Assembly: GCA_027924585.1 (NCBI GenBank) | Contig: BSBM01001383.1 | Span: 719,001 to 783,000 of the forward strand | Direction: 5' to 3' | Origin: Larix kaempferi | Lineage: Eukaryota > Streptophyta > Pinopsida > Pinales > Pinaceae | DNA length: 64,000 nucleotides | Shown: positions 12,662 to 23,825 of the stretch, piece by piece | Layout of the letters: the number at the start of each line of letters is the position of its first letter | How positions within the stretch are numbered: the first letter of the stretch is position 1 | Notes under the pieces: model-generated | What the model was told of the DNA's origin: nothing | What the model saw: the letters and a program-made list of their open reading frames with translations, nothing else | Databases searched by the model: none | Program-made: the position numbers and the translations under genes

Positions 12662-14466
12662 CAATATAACTCAGACTACCATCTGAAGCTGCTGCAAAGT
12701 GTCAAAGGTTAATGTATGCTCTACAACTCATTCAAATAGCAATTATAACACAAAGTAGTCATTACTGGCGATCTAAATCCAAATATATATTGCCATTAAT
12801 TATTTATATGACTCAGACTAGACTTTCAAGACTATACTCACTTCATAGTTGTGATCAATTTGCTAGTGAAAGGTGAATGCTAAAAATAAACTGGCTAGGC
12901 CAAAGGGTGACTCACTAACTTAACATTGTGACACTTTGGATATGGGAAAGGGAATACACACCATAGTATATACTGAATGAGCAACAACACAGGGAATGGC
13001 GGTGTCTCACAAATGGATAAGTTGTTTAGAGAGTGCTTATTCAACTTAGGCTTCATGTCTACATCAAGTTGATCCAGGTTCATTAGGATCATTCAATTTC
13101 ATTTCATGGCCTTTTTGGCCTACATAACCCTTCGAATCTCAGGTGCGCTAATAAGCACAACTAGTTGCAGCTTGCATCCAGGGCATGTTTTTATACATAC
13201 ATAAGGTCAACAATTGTTTAGATATAGCTTTTAAGAATCATTGCTTTTTGGACCTTTCTTATACTCTTCGAGGAGTATTTTTTAGCAGTTCATCGCTCTT
13301 GCCCTTTTTAGTTTCCATGGGCGAATTTAGAAGTTTCCATAAGTAGTACATGAGCTTTCAGTTTTAGCCAACAACATCTCAAATGACTAGGGGGAGTTCG
13401 AGCCAATGCCAAACATCGGGACAACCGACCAGAATGATTTAGGCCTACAATCCAACTCACTAGAGGTAAGTTTTGTCACCAACTTAGAGCCGAGACACAA
13501 TAAACAGGGAAGCTCATCCAATATAGAGGCTACAGTGGGGAAAAGATCCTCCATGCGACAAGTCAAGTAGTGAGTCAAGGTGATAAGCTAAAAGGTAGGT
13601 AATGGATGGATGAAGACAATGAGTAATGGAGCCAACACTAGCAAGCCAAGGTATGGTGGAATGATCACCTCTATTCTCCCTAGGGAGGGTGAAACCAATG
13701 AGTATGAGAAGCGAACTTCTAAGTCTGAGTAAGGACAGTAGAATATATATATATATATAATAAGATCAACCAGGTCCACATATCTATATGATCGCCAGAT
13801 CATGCCACTAAGTGCTAAGACATGCCATAAGAATGAATATAAAATCAATATAACCATAACACCATGATATACCTGCTGAGTCATATACCTGAATGCTCAT
13901 CCTCTGAACCATCATCTATCCTCTGAAACTGCTACTGTAACTCTGGTCACTACTGACTGCTCTGCATAAATGGTATAATGGCTACATCGGTCATCTCTCT
14001 GAGTGTCCTGAGACTCAGTCATGGCATGGGGAATACATATGCTTCCCAAAATCTGATAGTGATCCATAGATAGCTGCTCATCTCATCATCTCAAAGTAAA
14101 GGAACTGGCTGAAATGTGCTCTGGAATCTAAAAAATAATGTATGGTAGCCCGGCTACTATATATGTGATAACAGGACATCCAAGCAACAAGAGAACATAT
14201 GCCTTCCCACTAGACACATTATTAAATCATCAAAACAATCTTCTTCTAATCTAGTACTATCATTGCCTACTAGCATTCAGATTTATGAGTTAAAATGTGA
14301 TTTTGTATTATTGAAATTTATTTTATAAGCACTTAAAACATGAATTTATTGGAGAATACCAACTTTTGCGTAGATTAAGTGATGAAGCAATTCTAAAATG
14401 CCAGCTATAAAAACATGCATTTGAGATTCCCATGAATGGTTGAACCCTTGCCTTTCAATGGAACCT

Positions 14467-15800
14467 TTCTAGTTGAGTCATTGAAGTCTTAACTTGAAGA
14501 TATGACAAATTTGGAAAAGACATCTAGGAGAAGGTTAGACTACACAATAGATTCATAGAATCATTCATCATACTTATTGTTGGCTTGCACCATGACTGTT
14601 TGAAAACCAGAGCCTTCAGAGATTTACCTTCTCAAACATATCTTGGTATCTCTGATAAAGTGGTCCAAGTCACAGTCTAAGTTTAGGATCTGAAAATTTG
14701 GGAAACAAAGGCGAGGGCTATGCTGTTGGGTGTGGGGAGCGGGTACGAGGAGTGGGGAGTGAGAGTGGAATGAAACGTGAAATTTTCAAAAGCTTTCGTT
14801 TCGAGAGAATTATTTATATAATATATATTTTGATGGATTGATATCTATAAAACATGTAGGATGTTGAATTAGCTATAGAAAACATGGATTAAACCATATA
14901 ACATCAATCATCTAGTAGTTATAACTTATAACATTGTTATCAAATGATCAACCATAACAAATTTGATAGTAGCTTGGCAAAGAAGGGAGGTACCATAACA
15001 TTGTCATAAAATGATCAACCTAGTATAGGATACTTTAGTATAGGAGAGGTAGGGAGCACCTTGGGAGCACATTCCCTAAAGGAGTGCGCTTCGGGAGCGG
15101 GGGGGCTGGGCTCCCCCGCAACATAGGGCGAAGGACCATAAATAACAGGAAATTTGACTCCAGGGAATTTGATGCAAGTGTATTCCTTATTAGCAGCAGG
15201 GTGTATAGGTACAAATAAATTGAGAAACCTCTGGGGCAATCATGTACATTTTTAGTTTTTATATATTTTGGGGTATAATGCTGAGATGGTGATTTCAATA
15301 TTAATAAAAAAAACTATTCTTTGAGCCAAATCATTCATGTATAAGCTACACATGTGATCCACCTCGTAGAATTGGTTTTAGCAAATTAGTTAGTTAGTGT
15401 CCACACCTGAGATTTTTTTCTCAAATTTGAGACCATTGAACAATTGGAAGATGATCCAAATTACTTGTGCATTCCATTGGAATGGGATTTGCAACCATGA
15501 TCCAATTTAGAAACAATGATAATTGGTTAGTTCATGATGAGGTATGCGGGAGAAGGTGAGTTATTGATGCATGGTTTTGCTGATTCTGATTGGACAAGAA
15601 ATGCAAGTGCTAGAAAGAGCGCTTTTGGTTTTTGTTTCATCTTGGGCGCATGTATGATTTCCCAATTCCACTAAATGCAAGCAATAGTTGCACTTAGTTC
15701 AACAAAAGCAGAGTATATGGCATAATATTCTGCTTATTATGACGTCATACAACTTTGCATGTTGATAACAGAGTTGATTAGTTAGATCTTGGAGTCCACT
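14467..15800 (+). pseudogene. Ty1/Copia-derived fragment, copy 2, with RNase H remnant
   Basis: The block matches 1-1174 from ctttctagttgagtc onward, then continues past the point where copy 1 breaks off. The plus strand near 15560-15790 reads FADSDWTRNASARKSAFGF, then ALSSTKAEYMA, the two hallmark RNase H motifs of Copia elements (TDSDWAG and STEAEY). A stop directly precedes the second motif and others follow, so it is dead. The GC-rich gggagcg tracts near 14745-14780 and 15045-15120 correspond to those at 250-310 and 545-620 of copy 1. The 14179-14466 part has no partner in the window. Confidence 0.65.
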
Positions 15801-17197
15801 TGGTTTGGTGGAGAACACCTTCCTAGCATATCGATTACTTGTTGCTCTAAGTTGTTCTCCTTAAGCCAATGTGTGATCAACAGATACATCCTAGCCTAGA
15901 CCCTTGTGCAGATTTGTTTGGTTGTTGATGAGGAAGGGACATTAGTGAAGGCTCATTAGTCTTTAGTAGGCAAAGGTGAGGCATATGCATGCTAGCATGA
16001 ATGTTCCAAATTACCAAGGCAAGGATCCTAATGCAAGGATCCACATGCATGATATATCTTTGGAGGGCACAAATCCTATCATCAGTCACCACATTGCATA
16101 AGGAATTTGTCTATTTTAGAAGAGCACAATTCCCAAGGTAAGTAAGATGCATGCTTGCATGCATTCACTTCACCTAGGTGGGAATTCTATTCTAGATAAA
16201 CTTATTCATGCATAAGGAACAACATCCAATGCACATTAGGATTAGGTTTGGACCTCTTCAAGGGAGGTGCTTCACAGGATCTCTCTAGATTCATTGTGCC
16301 CCTTATTTCTCTTGTTTTATACAAGAGACATATAGTGCTTCACTGTTTAGGTTAGGGAGTTTGAGTTTCAAGCCAGTGTGTTAGCTAGTTGCAGATACAA
16401 TCTTTTCTTTCAGTCTAATAGAGAGTTATGTGTGATTGATTGTAGTAGATTTTTCTTGCTGTTAGACTTTTTAAATTTCTGTTTTTGTACTTTGTAGATC
16501 TAACACTCTTTTATCCATTGTTTTAATAGGGGTTTAAGCAGTTTAGGATTCCTTGCTGCAGGGTTTTTTTTTTGAGTGCATATCGGTTTACCATGTGCCG
16601 AAAACTTTAACATGTAGTTCTCAATGTAGCAGAGGGGCAAGTGCCCAAGGGATGCGTGCTCCAAAACAAGGACGTTCCCAAACCATACATGTCCAAACTA
16701 TTAGTTAGAGAACCCTCCCTTAGTTATACCCAACTATCTCCCAGTGATACCCAGCCACATCCACCTTTCAAACACAAAATAAGAGAAAAAAACAAACTCA
16801 GCTTTCAAAATAATGATATAAAGAATTGACCATAAATCATAAAAAAGAACATATCAATTTCACATCGCATTTATTTTTGGAAATGCATTCAGAAAAAAAA
16901 TTACAGCTGGAGAACTACAAACTTTCCATTCAATTCAATGTTTAATAAATTCTTTATAAATGAGTGTATTTTCCTCCCCAACTCACAGGTTGCTAATGCA
17001 AATAGTCCTACTTCTAGAGAAAGAAAGCAATTTTTCTACACTATCAAGTTATTTGAGAGGATTTCTCTCATATTTTTCATTCATCCTTTGTTATTGTTAC
17101 CCTCCTTAACTTTGAAGTCATTATTTGTTGAAATGAATACCCTTTAAATCTTCAATGTCATTAGTTTTGAAACTTCAACTTTATATATATATATATA
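15801..17197. other. unassigned stretch after the Copia remnant
   Basis: No gene is supported. The 16100-16620 part has a promoter-like and T-rich texture resembling a Copia LTR (tttgtagatctaacactc, a poly-T run near 16566), but no paired repeat or TSD was found. 16640-17150 has only short motif-free ORFs. A TA microsatellite lies at about 17183-17200. Confidence 0.35.
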
Positions 17198-18064
17198 TAA
17201 TTTTTTTTTCCCTTGGAAAAAAATCATCCATTCTAATAGAATGAACATAAACGGTCCAAGAAGGACTTACATCAAAAGTTGTCTCAACTTTACATCACAA
17301 TTTTTTTTTTCATTACATACTCATTTTCTTTACATCATATACCCATCTTTCATCATTTTGTAGATCCCGACTCCATAAGCAATGCATTTTTTTATAACTG
17401 GTCCACTTCATTATTCAATTCTCTATACACATGAGCAAAATATATGAGAAAAAAGGATTCCATTTGCCTTTGAATTGTTGTTAAAAGATGTTGGAGATGG
17501 GGGGATTTTATTTGAATGTTGTTATCCCAATCGATGACCATTTTTGAGTCATCATAAAGTTGGAGGCTTGAAATATTTCTGGAAATCACCACCTTCAGGA
17601 CTGAATTAAGCGCAACAAGTTCAGCCTTGCTGTTGGAACAATTCCCAGGAGCAGATCTAATATTTAACTTGTAATTTTATGAAAAATATAAGACACCCCT
17701 AGATCCTCCAAGGGGAGGTTCTCTTTGGCTTGCACCGTCGAAGAAGGTACATGGTATTGATCTGTCGATGTATGGAGGAACCAATGTACGCTGCTTCCTT
17801 GGTTTAACATCGGATTTATATTCCTTCATCCACTGCACAACGAGAGCCATCGTCACTTCCAACAGGATCAAGCGATTTTGGAAAATTGTTGTATTTCGCG
17901 CCCACCAAATCCCATAAATGAAAGATGGGAAAGCATCGTAACAACGCACCGCAGGATTTTTCCATCACTGTTGACAGCAGTGGCCCAAAGAGGTTCCAAT
18001 CGAATCGTCACAACATTCAAATCTTTTGACGAACCGTTCCATACAGACACTGCATAAGAACATG
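17198..18064 (-). pseudogene. 5'-truncated L1-type LINE tail: zf-RVT and RNase H
   Basis: Reading the minus strand from about 18060, the sequence starts in a reverse-transcriptase-associated zinc-binding region (CSYAVSVWNG, then FPSFIYGIWWARNTTIF). It continues into an L1-type RNase H: CTFFDGASQREPPLGGSRGVLYFS near 17680-17750 with catalytic Asp, then a DDSKMVIDWDNNIQ motif and HVYRELNNEVDQL near 17395-17590. Frameshifts and stops break it. A plus-strand T run at 17203-17211 is the LINE's poly-A end. TA-repeat tracts flank both ends (17183-17200 and 18064-18082), as if the LINE landed within a TA microsatellite that became the target duplication. Confidence 0.8.
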
Positions 18065-18082
18065 ATATATATATATATATAG

Positions 18083-18588
18083 TAGCGATCTCCATTGAGT
18101 ATATCATATATTCATATAACATACGATCCTACATATAACAAATGTACCACTTCAAAGTTGTAACGAAGAACTATAAAAGAGTTTGACTAATGTCAAAGGA
18201 AAAGAGCACCAGTGCACACCAACCAACGCCAATGACGGGCGAAAAGAACTAATTGTTATTATGAGAAATGGCAACCTATCCCAAATTAACATCATTGAAT
18301 TTGTAACATTTAATCATGCCTTCCATGCTTTGTATTCATGACCTGTAGCAGCATTCCCCATCCCAACCAAATGACTGTAATTGGATCAGAATGCCCCTTA
18401 ATTAAAGGATCATCTGAATGGTCCTTTGAGTTTTGATGCATTATGATACTTTGGAGATGAAAAAAATGGGGAGCCCCTTGTGGGATGGTGATTGAAATGA
18501 CATAGATAATTTTGACCATAATAGCTAGGAAAATGTGATACTGGTTCAATAGGTGACATGAATAGTGTGAAGGCAAGTGATTTGGTGA
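18083..18588. other. unassigned stretch before the Tat element
   Basis: No coding motif or repeat is evident. The last bases (ggtga) would be the left target duplication of the Tat element, but its right partner is not in the window. Confidence 0.4.
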
Positions 18589-19365
18589 TGTTATCACATA
18601 TTCTATAGATGGGACTTCTCATTTTGTCAGAGTAGACCGTAGTTTTTAAGCCAGTCCTTGCAGTGGTTGCAGTGTTCTATTAGATAGTATTAGTGGATTT
18701 GAGTATTATCTCACTTTTCAGCAACTGGATTAGATACAGTGGCATAGCATCAGAGGGGCTACCTTTGTTATTTTGAGCCCTCTTCATGCCATCCCCTGTC
18801 ATACATCTTGGACCTTGGTACAATGGACCTTCATGATCATATTTATGCACATTGGATCTTATCTTTCCTTATCCCTCTAGAGTCAACACAGGTGGATACT
18901 TTGCAATGACAACTCAAATAAAGTATACGATAGAGGTATACCTATGGATTTCATGATTTTTATTGACGGAATGACTTATGTTAGACTTTGTTATGCATAG
19001 GTGATCATGTGGTTTTTCTCTGGTTGTTATCAACAGGACTTGTGCTTGATGTGGTCTAGGTGCATTAGTGGTAGTTTCATGCACATGTTTTTGTCTAGGT
19101 TTATTTCCTATGTACTGTATAGATCACCACCCCTCTCTTGGTTCCTTATATATCCTTTTCTTGATTATCCATCTCATCTATTTGTTGCAAAACTCCTTTG
19201 ACCAGGACATGATTGATGAACTTGAGGACCTCCCCCTCTGTGACCTCTTTGTTAGGATGGCCTCCATGTTTTACCTGGTGTCTCAGCTTTGATGTGTGTG
19301 GCAAAAGTTTGTTGACCCCATTGATCTCTTTTTTCTTGTAGATCCAGGTAGATTGAGTGCGGGTA

Positions 19366-21392
19366 TGTCATGTCCCAAATTTGGAATTGGGTCACAATGG
19401 CCTAATCATATTAGCCATATTCATTAGAGTTTGCAAAGTTGATGTTAAGGGTCAAATAATTGCCAAGGAGGAAAATTACTAGTTTCCTAGGTTTGGGGTG
19501 GAAGCTTTGGGATTTGGAATAATGGGGATAATAAATGATGTTTGAACATTAGAATGGAATAAATATTTAATAAAGGAGCTAAATAAATATATACAAGTGA
19601 AAATCAAAGTGGCATTTCATCATGAAGACACATGGAGGAAGTGGGACCCACATATGGCTAGATTTCCCCACTACATTTGGCATCATTCTCTCACCAATTC
19701 GAATTCAAGGTGAATGGTAACATACTTGGGGAAGTCCAAAAGGTATTATTCATGGCATAACTAATCCAAGGTCGTAATATAGAGGAAGAGTAACTCCCAT
19801 GGAAGAGGAAGAGGCAATTTGGAGCTAGTGAGACACTTGGGCTAGATTCCCTAGCTCTATGACAACAATGATGAAGATGCTATGACACCTATGACACAAA
19901 TCAGACCTGAAGGCTGACATATGACATATATGACATGTCAGGGCTAAAAATAGACTCCAAGAGGGCGCTCAAGGGTGTTAGGGCAGCTAAGATGCTTCCA
20001 CATGTGATTTGGTGGAAGTGGGAGACTAGGAATTGTTGTACAAGTGGCGTTCTTTGGAATCTCTTCCCAACTTGAGTTGGCATGAGTCTCTTGGAAGGAA
20101 TTCGACCCATGGAGGCCATTAGAACTTTATAAATGTCAATAAAAAAGAATGAAACCAGCTTTTGATCATTTGTAGAATTTGCAATTGCATTTGTGAAGAG
20201 GGAGAGCTAGTGGATGACTAGTTTCTTGCCTTAGCCAATTTCGAGGGTGAAAGATTCCCATCCAAGTTGGTAATTGGAAAGGCCATTCAGACCTTTCATT
20301 TGGAGCTTTAATGGAGTCTTTATTTGCAGGTGTAAGCTACAGGGCAGCTCGTGGTTTCTTCTATTGCAGCTCACTCCTTCAACCATTTCCGGTTTTGATG
20401 GCATATTCTTGATCCTTGAGGGAGGGCGTTTTTGGTGAGCTATTGTACTCTTTGGGGAAGATTTTAATGCCCCATTTCTTTTGTAATATGAATTAAATAC
20501 TCTGTTCTTCATCTACAAAAAGTTTCAGGTCGAAATTCCAAGTAGAAATGTATAAATCTCATTTTTAATGGAAGAACAATGCCATTTCCCCACTACCTTG
20601 TTGTGAGCCAATGTATTGATGATGATTTCGAATGGATGGATGAATCTCTGATATATTTGTGGTCAATATAATTCCATGGATGTCTTCTACAAGTTTCATG
20701 TACTGTACTTGAGCATTTGAAGTATTTTTACTTAGTTTAATTGCACTGGGAGAAGAAATAGTGCCAGTTCCCCAAGGGTCGAATTGGTGATTTTTGCAGT
20801 TGAATGGGAGAGGGTTGGAACAGATATAATAATCAATTAATGGTGCACATGAGACCTTAATAACATCCTTAATAGATTCCCTACCTTTGTTCAGAAATTT
20901 GAGTGGCTTTGGAGGCATTTGGGAAGCCATTTTCAATACTTACCCCAGGGGGATTTGAACCCCAAATTACTAGTAAAATTGCATACTTGGTCCAGAATCT
21001 TAAGAGAGTTTGCAGAGGTATTTTGGTGGCCATATATCATCCCTGAACATAATATTCAAGTCTTAATATCATTCATACACCTTCCTTGAAGATTTGAAGG
21101 CATTTGGAGTCAATTCGAGACATAGAGACCAATACTAGTCAAAGGCAAATTACTAGTAAAGTTCCCTACATTGGCCATAATTGAAAGAGTATTTGCAGAA
21201 GTATTTTAAAGGTCCAAAGACATCCTTAAAACACATATTTATGTTCTAATATCATTCATATACCTTCTCAGAAGATTTGAAATCATTTGGGGCAAATTTG
21301 GGACCTAGAGATAAAACTAGTCAAAGGTCGAACTAGGGAAAAAAAAATGGAAAATTGCCATTTTAATAAAATTCCTAACAAGGGACATTACA
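19366..21392 (+). repeat. 5' LTR of element A
   Basis: The 2027-bp repeat starts TGTCATGTCCCAAATTTGG and ends GGGACATTACA. A TTTATAAATG box near 20127 with AATAAA near 20141 could mark promoter and polyadenylation sites. Minus-strand ORFs within it (for example 20565-20936) recur in all family LTRs and are not supported as genes. Confidence 0.94.
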
Positions 21393-21393
21393 G

Positions 21394-21408
21394 TGGTATC
21401 AGAGCATG
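21394..21408 (+). other. primer-binding site of element A, initiator tRNA-Met type
   Basis: TGGTATCAGAGCATG follows the 5' LTR after one base. TGGTATCAGAGC is the standard plant retrotransposon match to the 3' end of initiator tRNA-Met. Confidence 0.92.
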
Positions 21409-21541
21409 ATCTTGGCACCTGATGTGGTATAATATTCATGAGGACAATAATTCAGGTACCACCATTAGATATTGAAACCGAAAGTGCTTTTGTTGAAGAA
21501 AAAAAAAGTAGGAGAAGAAGAGCAAATTTTTTGAGGAAACT

Positions 21542-23638
21542 ATGACTAGGGATGAAAAGGGAGCCTCATATGATGGTGAGGAGCATATAAAAATTATGAA
21601 AACAATATTTGAAGATATGACCAAGCAACTTAAGGAAGGATTCGAATTGTTTTCTATCGAACTTGTGGAAAAAATTATTGATTTTAAGGAAACCAAGGGG
21701 AAAAATGCATCAGCTTGCTTGAAGGAGCAAAAGGAAGAAACATCACAAGATCATGAAGAAGAGTCTATTGAAAATATGGAAGATCATTTCGAGACACCTT
21801 CTAGCTTAGACATGAACCAAAGAGCATCTACTGATGGATGCTTAAACTATGAAGGAGTACCTACTGATGGGTGCTCACACCTCTATGTTGGTGACATAGA
21901 GATCACTTTTGAAAGTGTTGCTGCAAGCCCAAGTTCCATTAAGCATGATAATGAAGACCTTGCAGCAGTTGAAGAAGAACCAAGATCAACTTCTCCATCA
22001 CCACTTGAGCTTCATGAAGTTGGTCCAAGAAAAAATGAAGAAGATGAGGAGGTTCATTTGCAAGAGCCTCATTTTCTTGAAGGGTCCTTAAAGATGAATG
22101 AAAAGAAGATCCAAGAGTCCCTCAGCATTCTCCATGACACTCAAGCATTGGTGTTAAATTCTTCTTGGAGAGCTACTTCATTGGAGGAAACATCCTTCCT
22201 TGAAGACATGGAGAAGATTCAAAGAGCAATGTGCCACATCAAAGGTAATTTCATGTCTTTGCTTTTTGATAGAAACCATTTGTTTGAGCTTAATGAATTG
22301 TTACATGATGCATACTTGAAGAATAATGAGGATATTCATAAGCTCACAATTCAAAATGAGCAACTTCTTGAAAAGTTGCAAGATACTTGTTTTTCCTCCT
22401 ATGTTTCAGATTGTCAAATGGTAGATTGTTTGGAGGATTCTCATGACATGGTGGATCATGAGAAATGTGAAAACTTGAATGTTCTTGATGTGTTTGAAGA
22501 TGAACTTGAAGAGATCCAAACACTTGATGTGGTGGAAGATGAATTTGAATTGCCTCTTGATGAAGGTTATGCAATTTTTAAAGAAGAGCATGATTCCTCT
22601 ACATTGGAACCAAACTATGACAAAGAGTTCACACTTTTGAAGGAGCTGCATGATACTACCCACATGGATCCTTCCCATGATAAAACTCCTGAACTTTTTG
22701 ATCATTTGGGTGAGTTAGTACATTCTCCTACATCCTACAATTCCATGTTTTGCAGTATTAGTCTCAATGAAGTATGGGTGAAAGGGTTCTTTTTGATGGT
22801 GCCACATGAGGAGTATGGAACTCCTAGATTTACTTTTTATGATGATATGGTTGGAGCACATTCTTATTCACATTTGCAGAAGCATATTTTGTTACTTTAT
22901 GACGATGCACATCTACATGGATGCACCTATGATATGCATTTGAGTCACTTGAAGACTCATGGTTTTTCTTGCTCAACACTTGATTCATTTGATGTTGGAG
23001 GAACTTCATCCAACACTTGGGTGAATAGATTTATGATTGGAGAACATTTTTGTTGGAAGCCACATACTTTGTTATATCTTTATGATGATGACATTCAGGG
23101 ATGTATGGATGAGACTTCTTTGAGTCATTTGAAGTCTCCTTGTTTTTTCTGCTCATTATTTGGTTCAGATTTTAATGGAGATTCTTCATTCACTTCTCGG
23201 ATGAAAGAATACATGGCTGAATATTTTGATGCATATCACATCCTTTTGGAGCAGCTTTATAAGACATGGGATCCTCACCTATGTCATTGGAGCAGATTTG
23301 ATTGGTCACTTGAAGCTTGTATGCACTTGGAAAACGGTGGTCTACTTGCTTGGAGGTATAAGCACTTTCATGATTCTTTGATGAAGCACCTCCTTGATAT
23401 TAATTTTCATTATGTAGTTATGTACTTTGATGATATATATTTGGTACTCATGATGTTTGGAAGAATGCATACAAGAAAATGGGATCCAGGAATCCTCTTA
23501 TCTAATGGTGTAGGTTGGAGAGCACTCTTAATTGTTGGGGTGCAATACAAGCAATGGGACCCTGGAATAATTTTTATCTCATTGGTTTCAAATTTTTTGG
23601 GGAAACAAGCAGTATGGGAGATGGATTTCCCCACTTAA
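21542..23638 (+). CDS. conserved unknown retroelement protein, element A version (698 aa)
   Basis: This intact ORF fills most of the internal region and starts at the first ATG after the primer site. Residues 1-50 are specific to this copy. From KGKNASACLKEQKEE (about 52) it is colinear with the ORF of element B at very high identity. The middle is acidic, with a likely coiled coil near 265-282 (HKLTIQNEQLLEKL). Residues about 446-503 and 505-562 are two diverged copies of one unit with the shared pattern LLYxYDDxxxGC, LSHLK, FxCS. Near the C-terminus (about 612-634) lies LMKH, then YVVMYFDDIYLVL, which resembles the RT palm YxDD box but stands alone. Two WDPGI motifs follow. No CCHC, DSGA or integrase motif was found. 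The role is unknown; a packaging or structural role replacing Gag is possible. Confidence 0.8.
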   Translation: MTRDEKGASYDGEEHIKIMKTIFEDMTKQLKEGFELFSIELVEKIIDFKETKGKNASACLKEQKEETSQDHEEESIENMEDHFETPSSLDMNQRASTDGCLNYEGVPTDGCSHLYVGDIEITFESVAASPSSIKHDNEDLAAVEEEPRSTSPSPLELHEVGPRKNEEDEEVHLQEPHFLEGSLKMNEKKIQESLSILHDTQALVLNSSWRATSLEETSFLEDMEKIQRAMCHIKGNFMSLLFDRNHLFELNELLHDAYLKNNEDIHKLTIQNEQLLEKLQDTCFSSYVSDCQMVDCLEDSHDMVDHEKCENLNVLDVFEDELEEIQTLDVVEDEFELPLDEGYAIFKEEHDSSTLEPNYDKEFTLLKELHDTTHMDPSHDKTPELFDHLGELVHSPTSYNSMFCSISLNEVWVKGFFLMVPHEEYGTPRFTFYDDMVGAHSYSHLQKHILLLYDDAHLHGCTYDMHLSHLKTHGFSCSTLDSFDVGGTSSNTWVNRFMIGEHFCWKPHTLLYLYDDDIQGCMDETSLSHLKSPCFFCSLFGSDFNGDSSFTSRMKEYMAEYFDAYHILLEQLYKTWDPHLCHWSRFDWSLEACMHLENGGLLAWRYKHFHDSLMKHLLDINFHYVVMYFDDIYLVLMMFGRMHTRKWDPGILLSNGVGWRALLIVGVQYKQWDPGIIFISLVSNFLGKQAVWEMDFPT

Positions 23639-23811
23639 TAAAGTGATTTTTATCAGAGTAGTGCAGCCGCAAGCACGTTGGTTCCTCTCTAAAATATTCA
23701 TGGAAACTCAAAGACTCAAGGTTTGGCAATTCAATGGCAACTTCAAATAATTATACAGAAAGCAGGTTCTTCAACACCCATGTTTGAAATTGCTTGAGGA
23801 CAAGCAATATT

Positions 23812-23825
23812 GGGAAGGGAGGATT
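23812..23825 (+). other. polypurine tract of element A
   Basis: GGGAAGGGAGGATT lies directly before the 3' LTR. The matching tract in element B is at 38102-38115. Confidence 0.8.

Larger units (their letters stand above)
2409..14173 (-). mobile_element. complete non-autonomous LTR retrotransposon (LARD-type, Tat-related), 11.8 kb
   Basis: Two near-identical direct repeats of 4541 and 4531 bp bracket a 2.69-kb internal region. In the plus view the LTRs start TGTTATCACAC and end GTGATAACA, giving terminal inverted repeats TGTTATCAC. A perfect 5-bp target duplication GGACA lies at 2404-2408 and 14174-14178, so the insertion is complete. The primer-binding site, gag ORF and polypurine tract all put the element on the minus strand. 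The internal part encodes a Gag-like protein and a second unknown ORF but no protease, RT, RNase H or integrase. LTRs of about 4.5 kb around a short internal domain match the LARD class of large retrotransposon derivatives. It must be moved in trans; shared ends with the Tat element at 18.6-51.7 kb point to the likely helper. Confidence 0.93.
9643..14173 (-). repeat. 5' LTR of the 11.8-kb element
   Basis: This 4531-bp LTR lies upstream in the transcription sense (minus strand) and would hold the active promoter. The TATTTAAGG box is at 11599-11610 in the minus sense. The TTGAC cluster recurs at 12619-12661. The short ORFs here duplicate those of the other LTR with a few changes and are not treated as genes. 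Confidence 0.93.

Noticed and set aside
20565-20936. 123-aa minus-strand ORF in the A LTR, repeated at 25025-25396
   Set aside because: It is open in the A LTRs but broken in the B LTRs, so the frame is not maintained.
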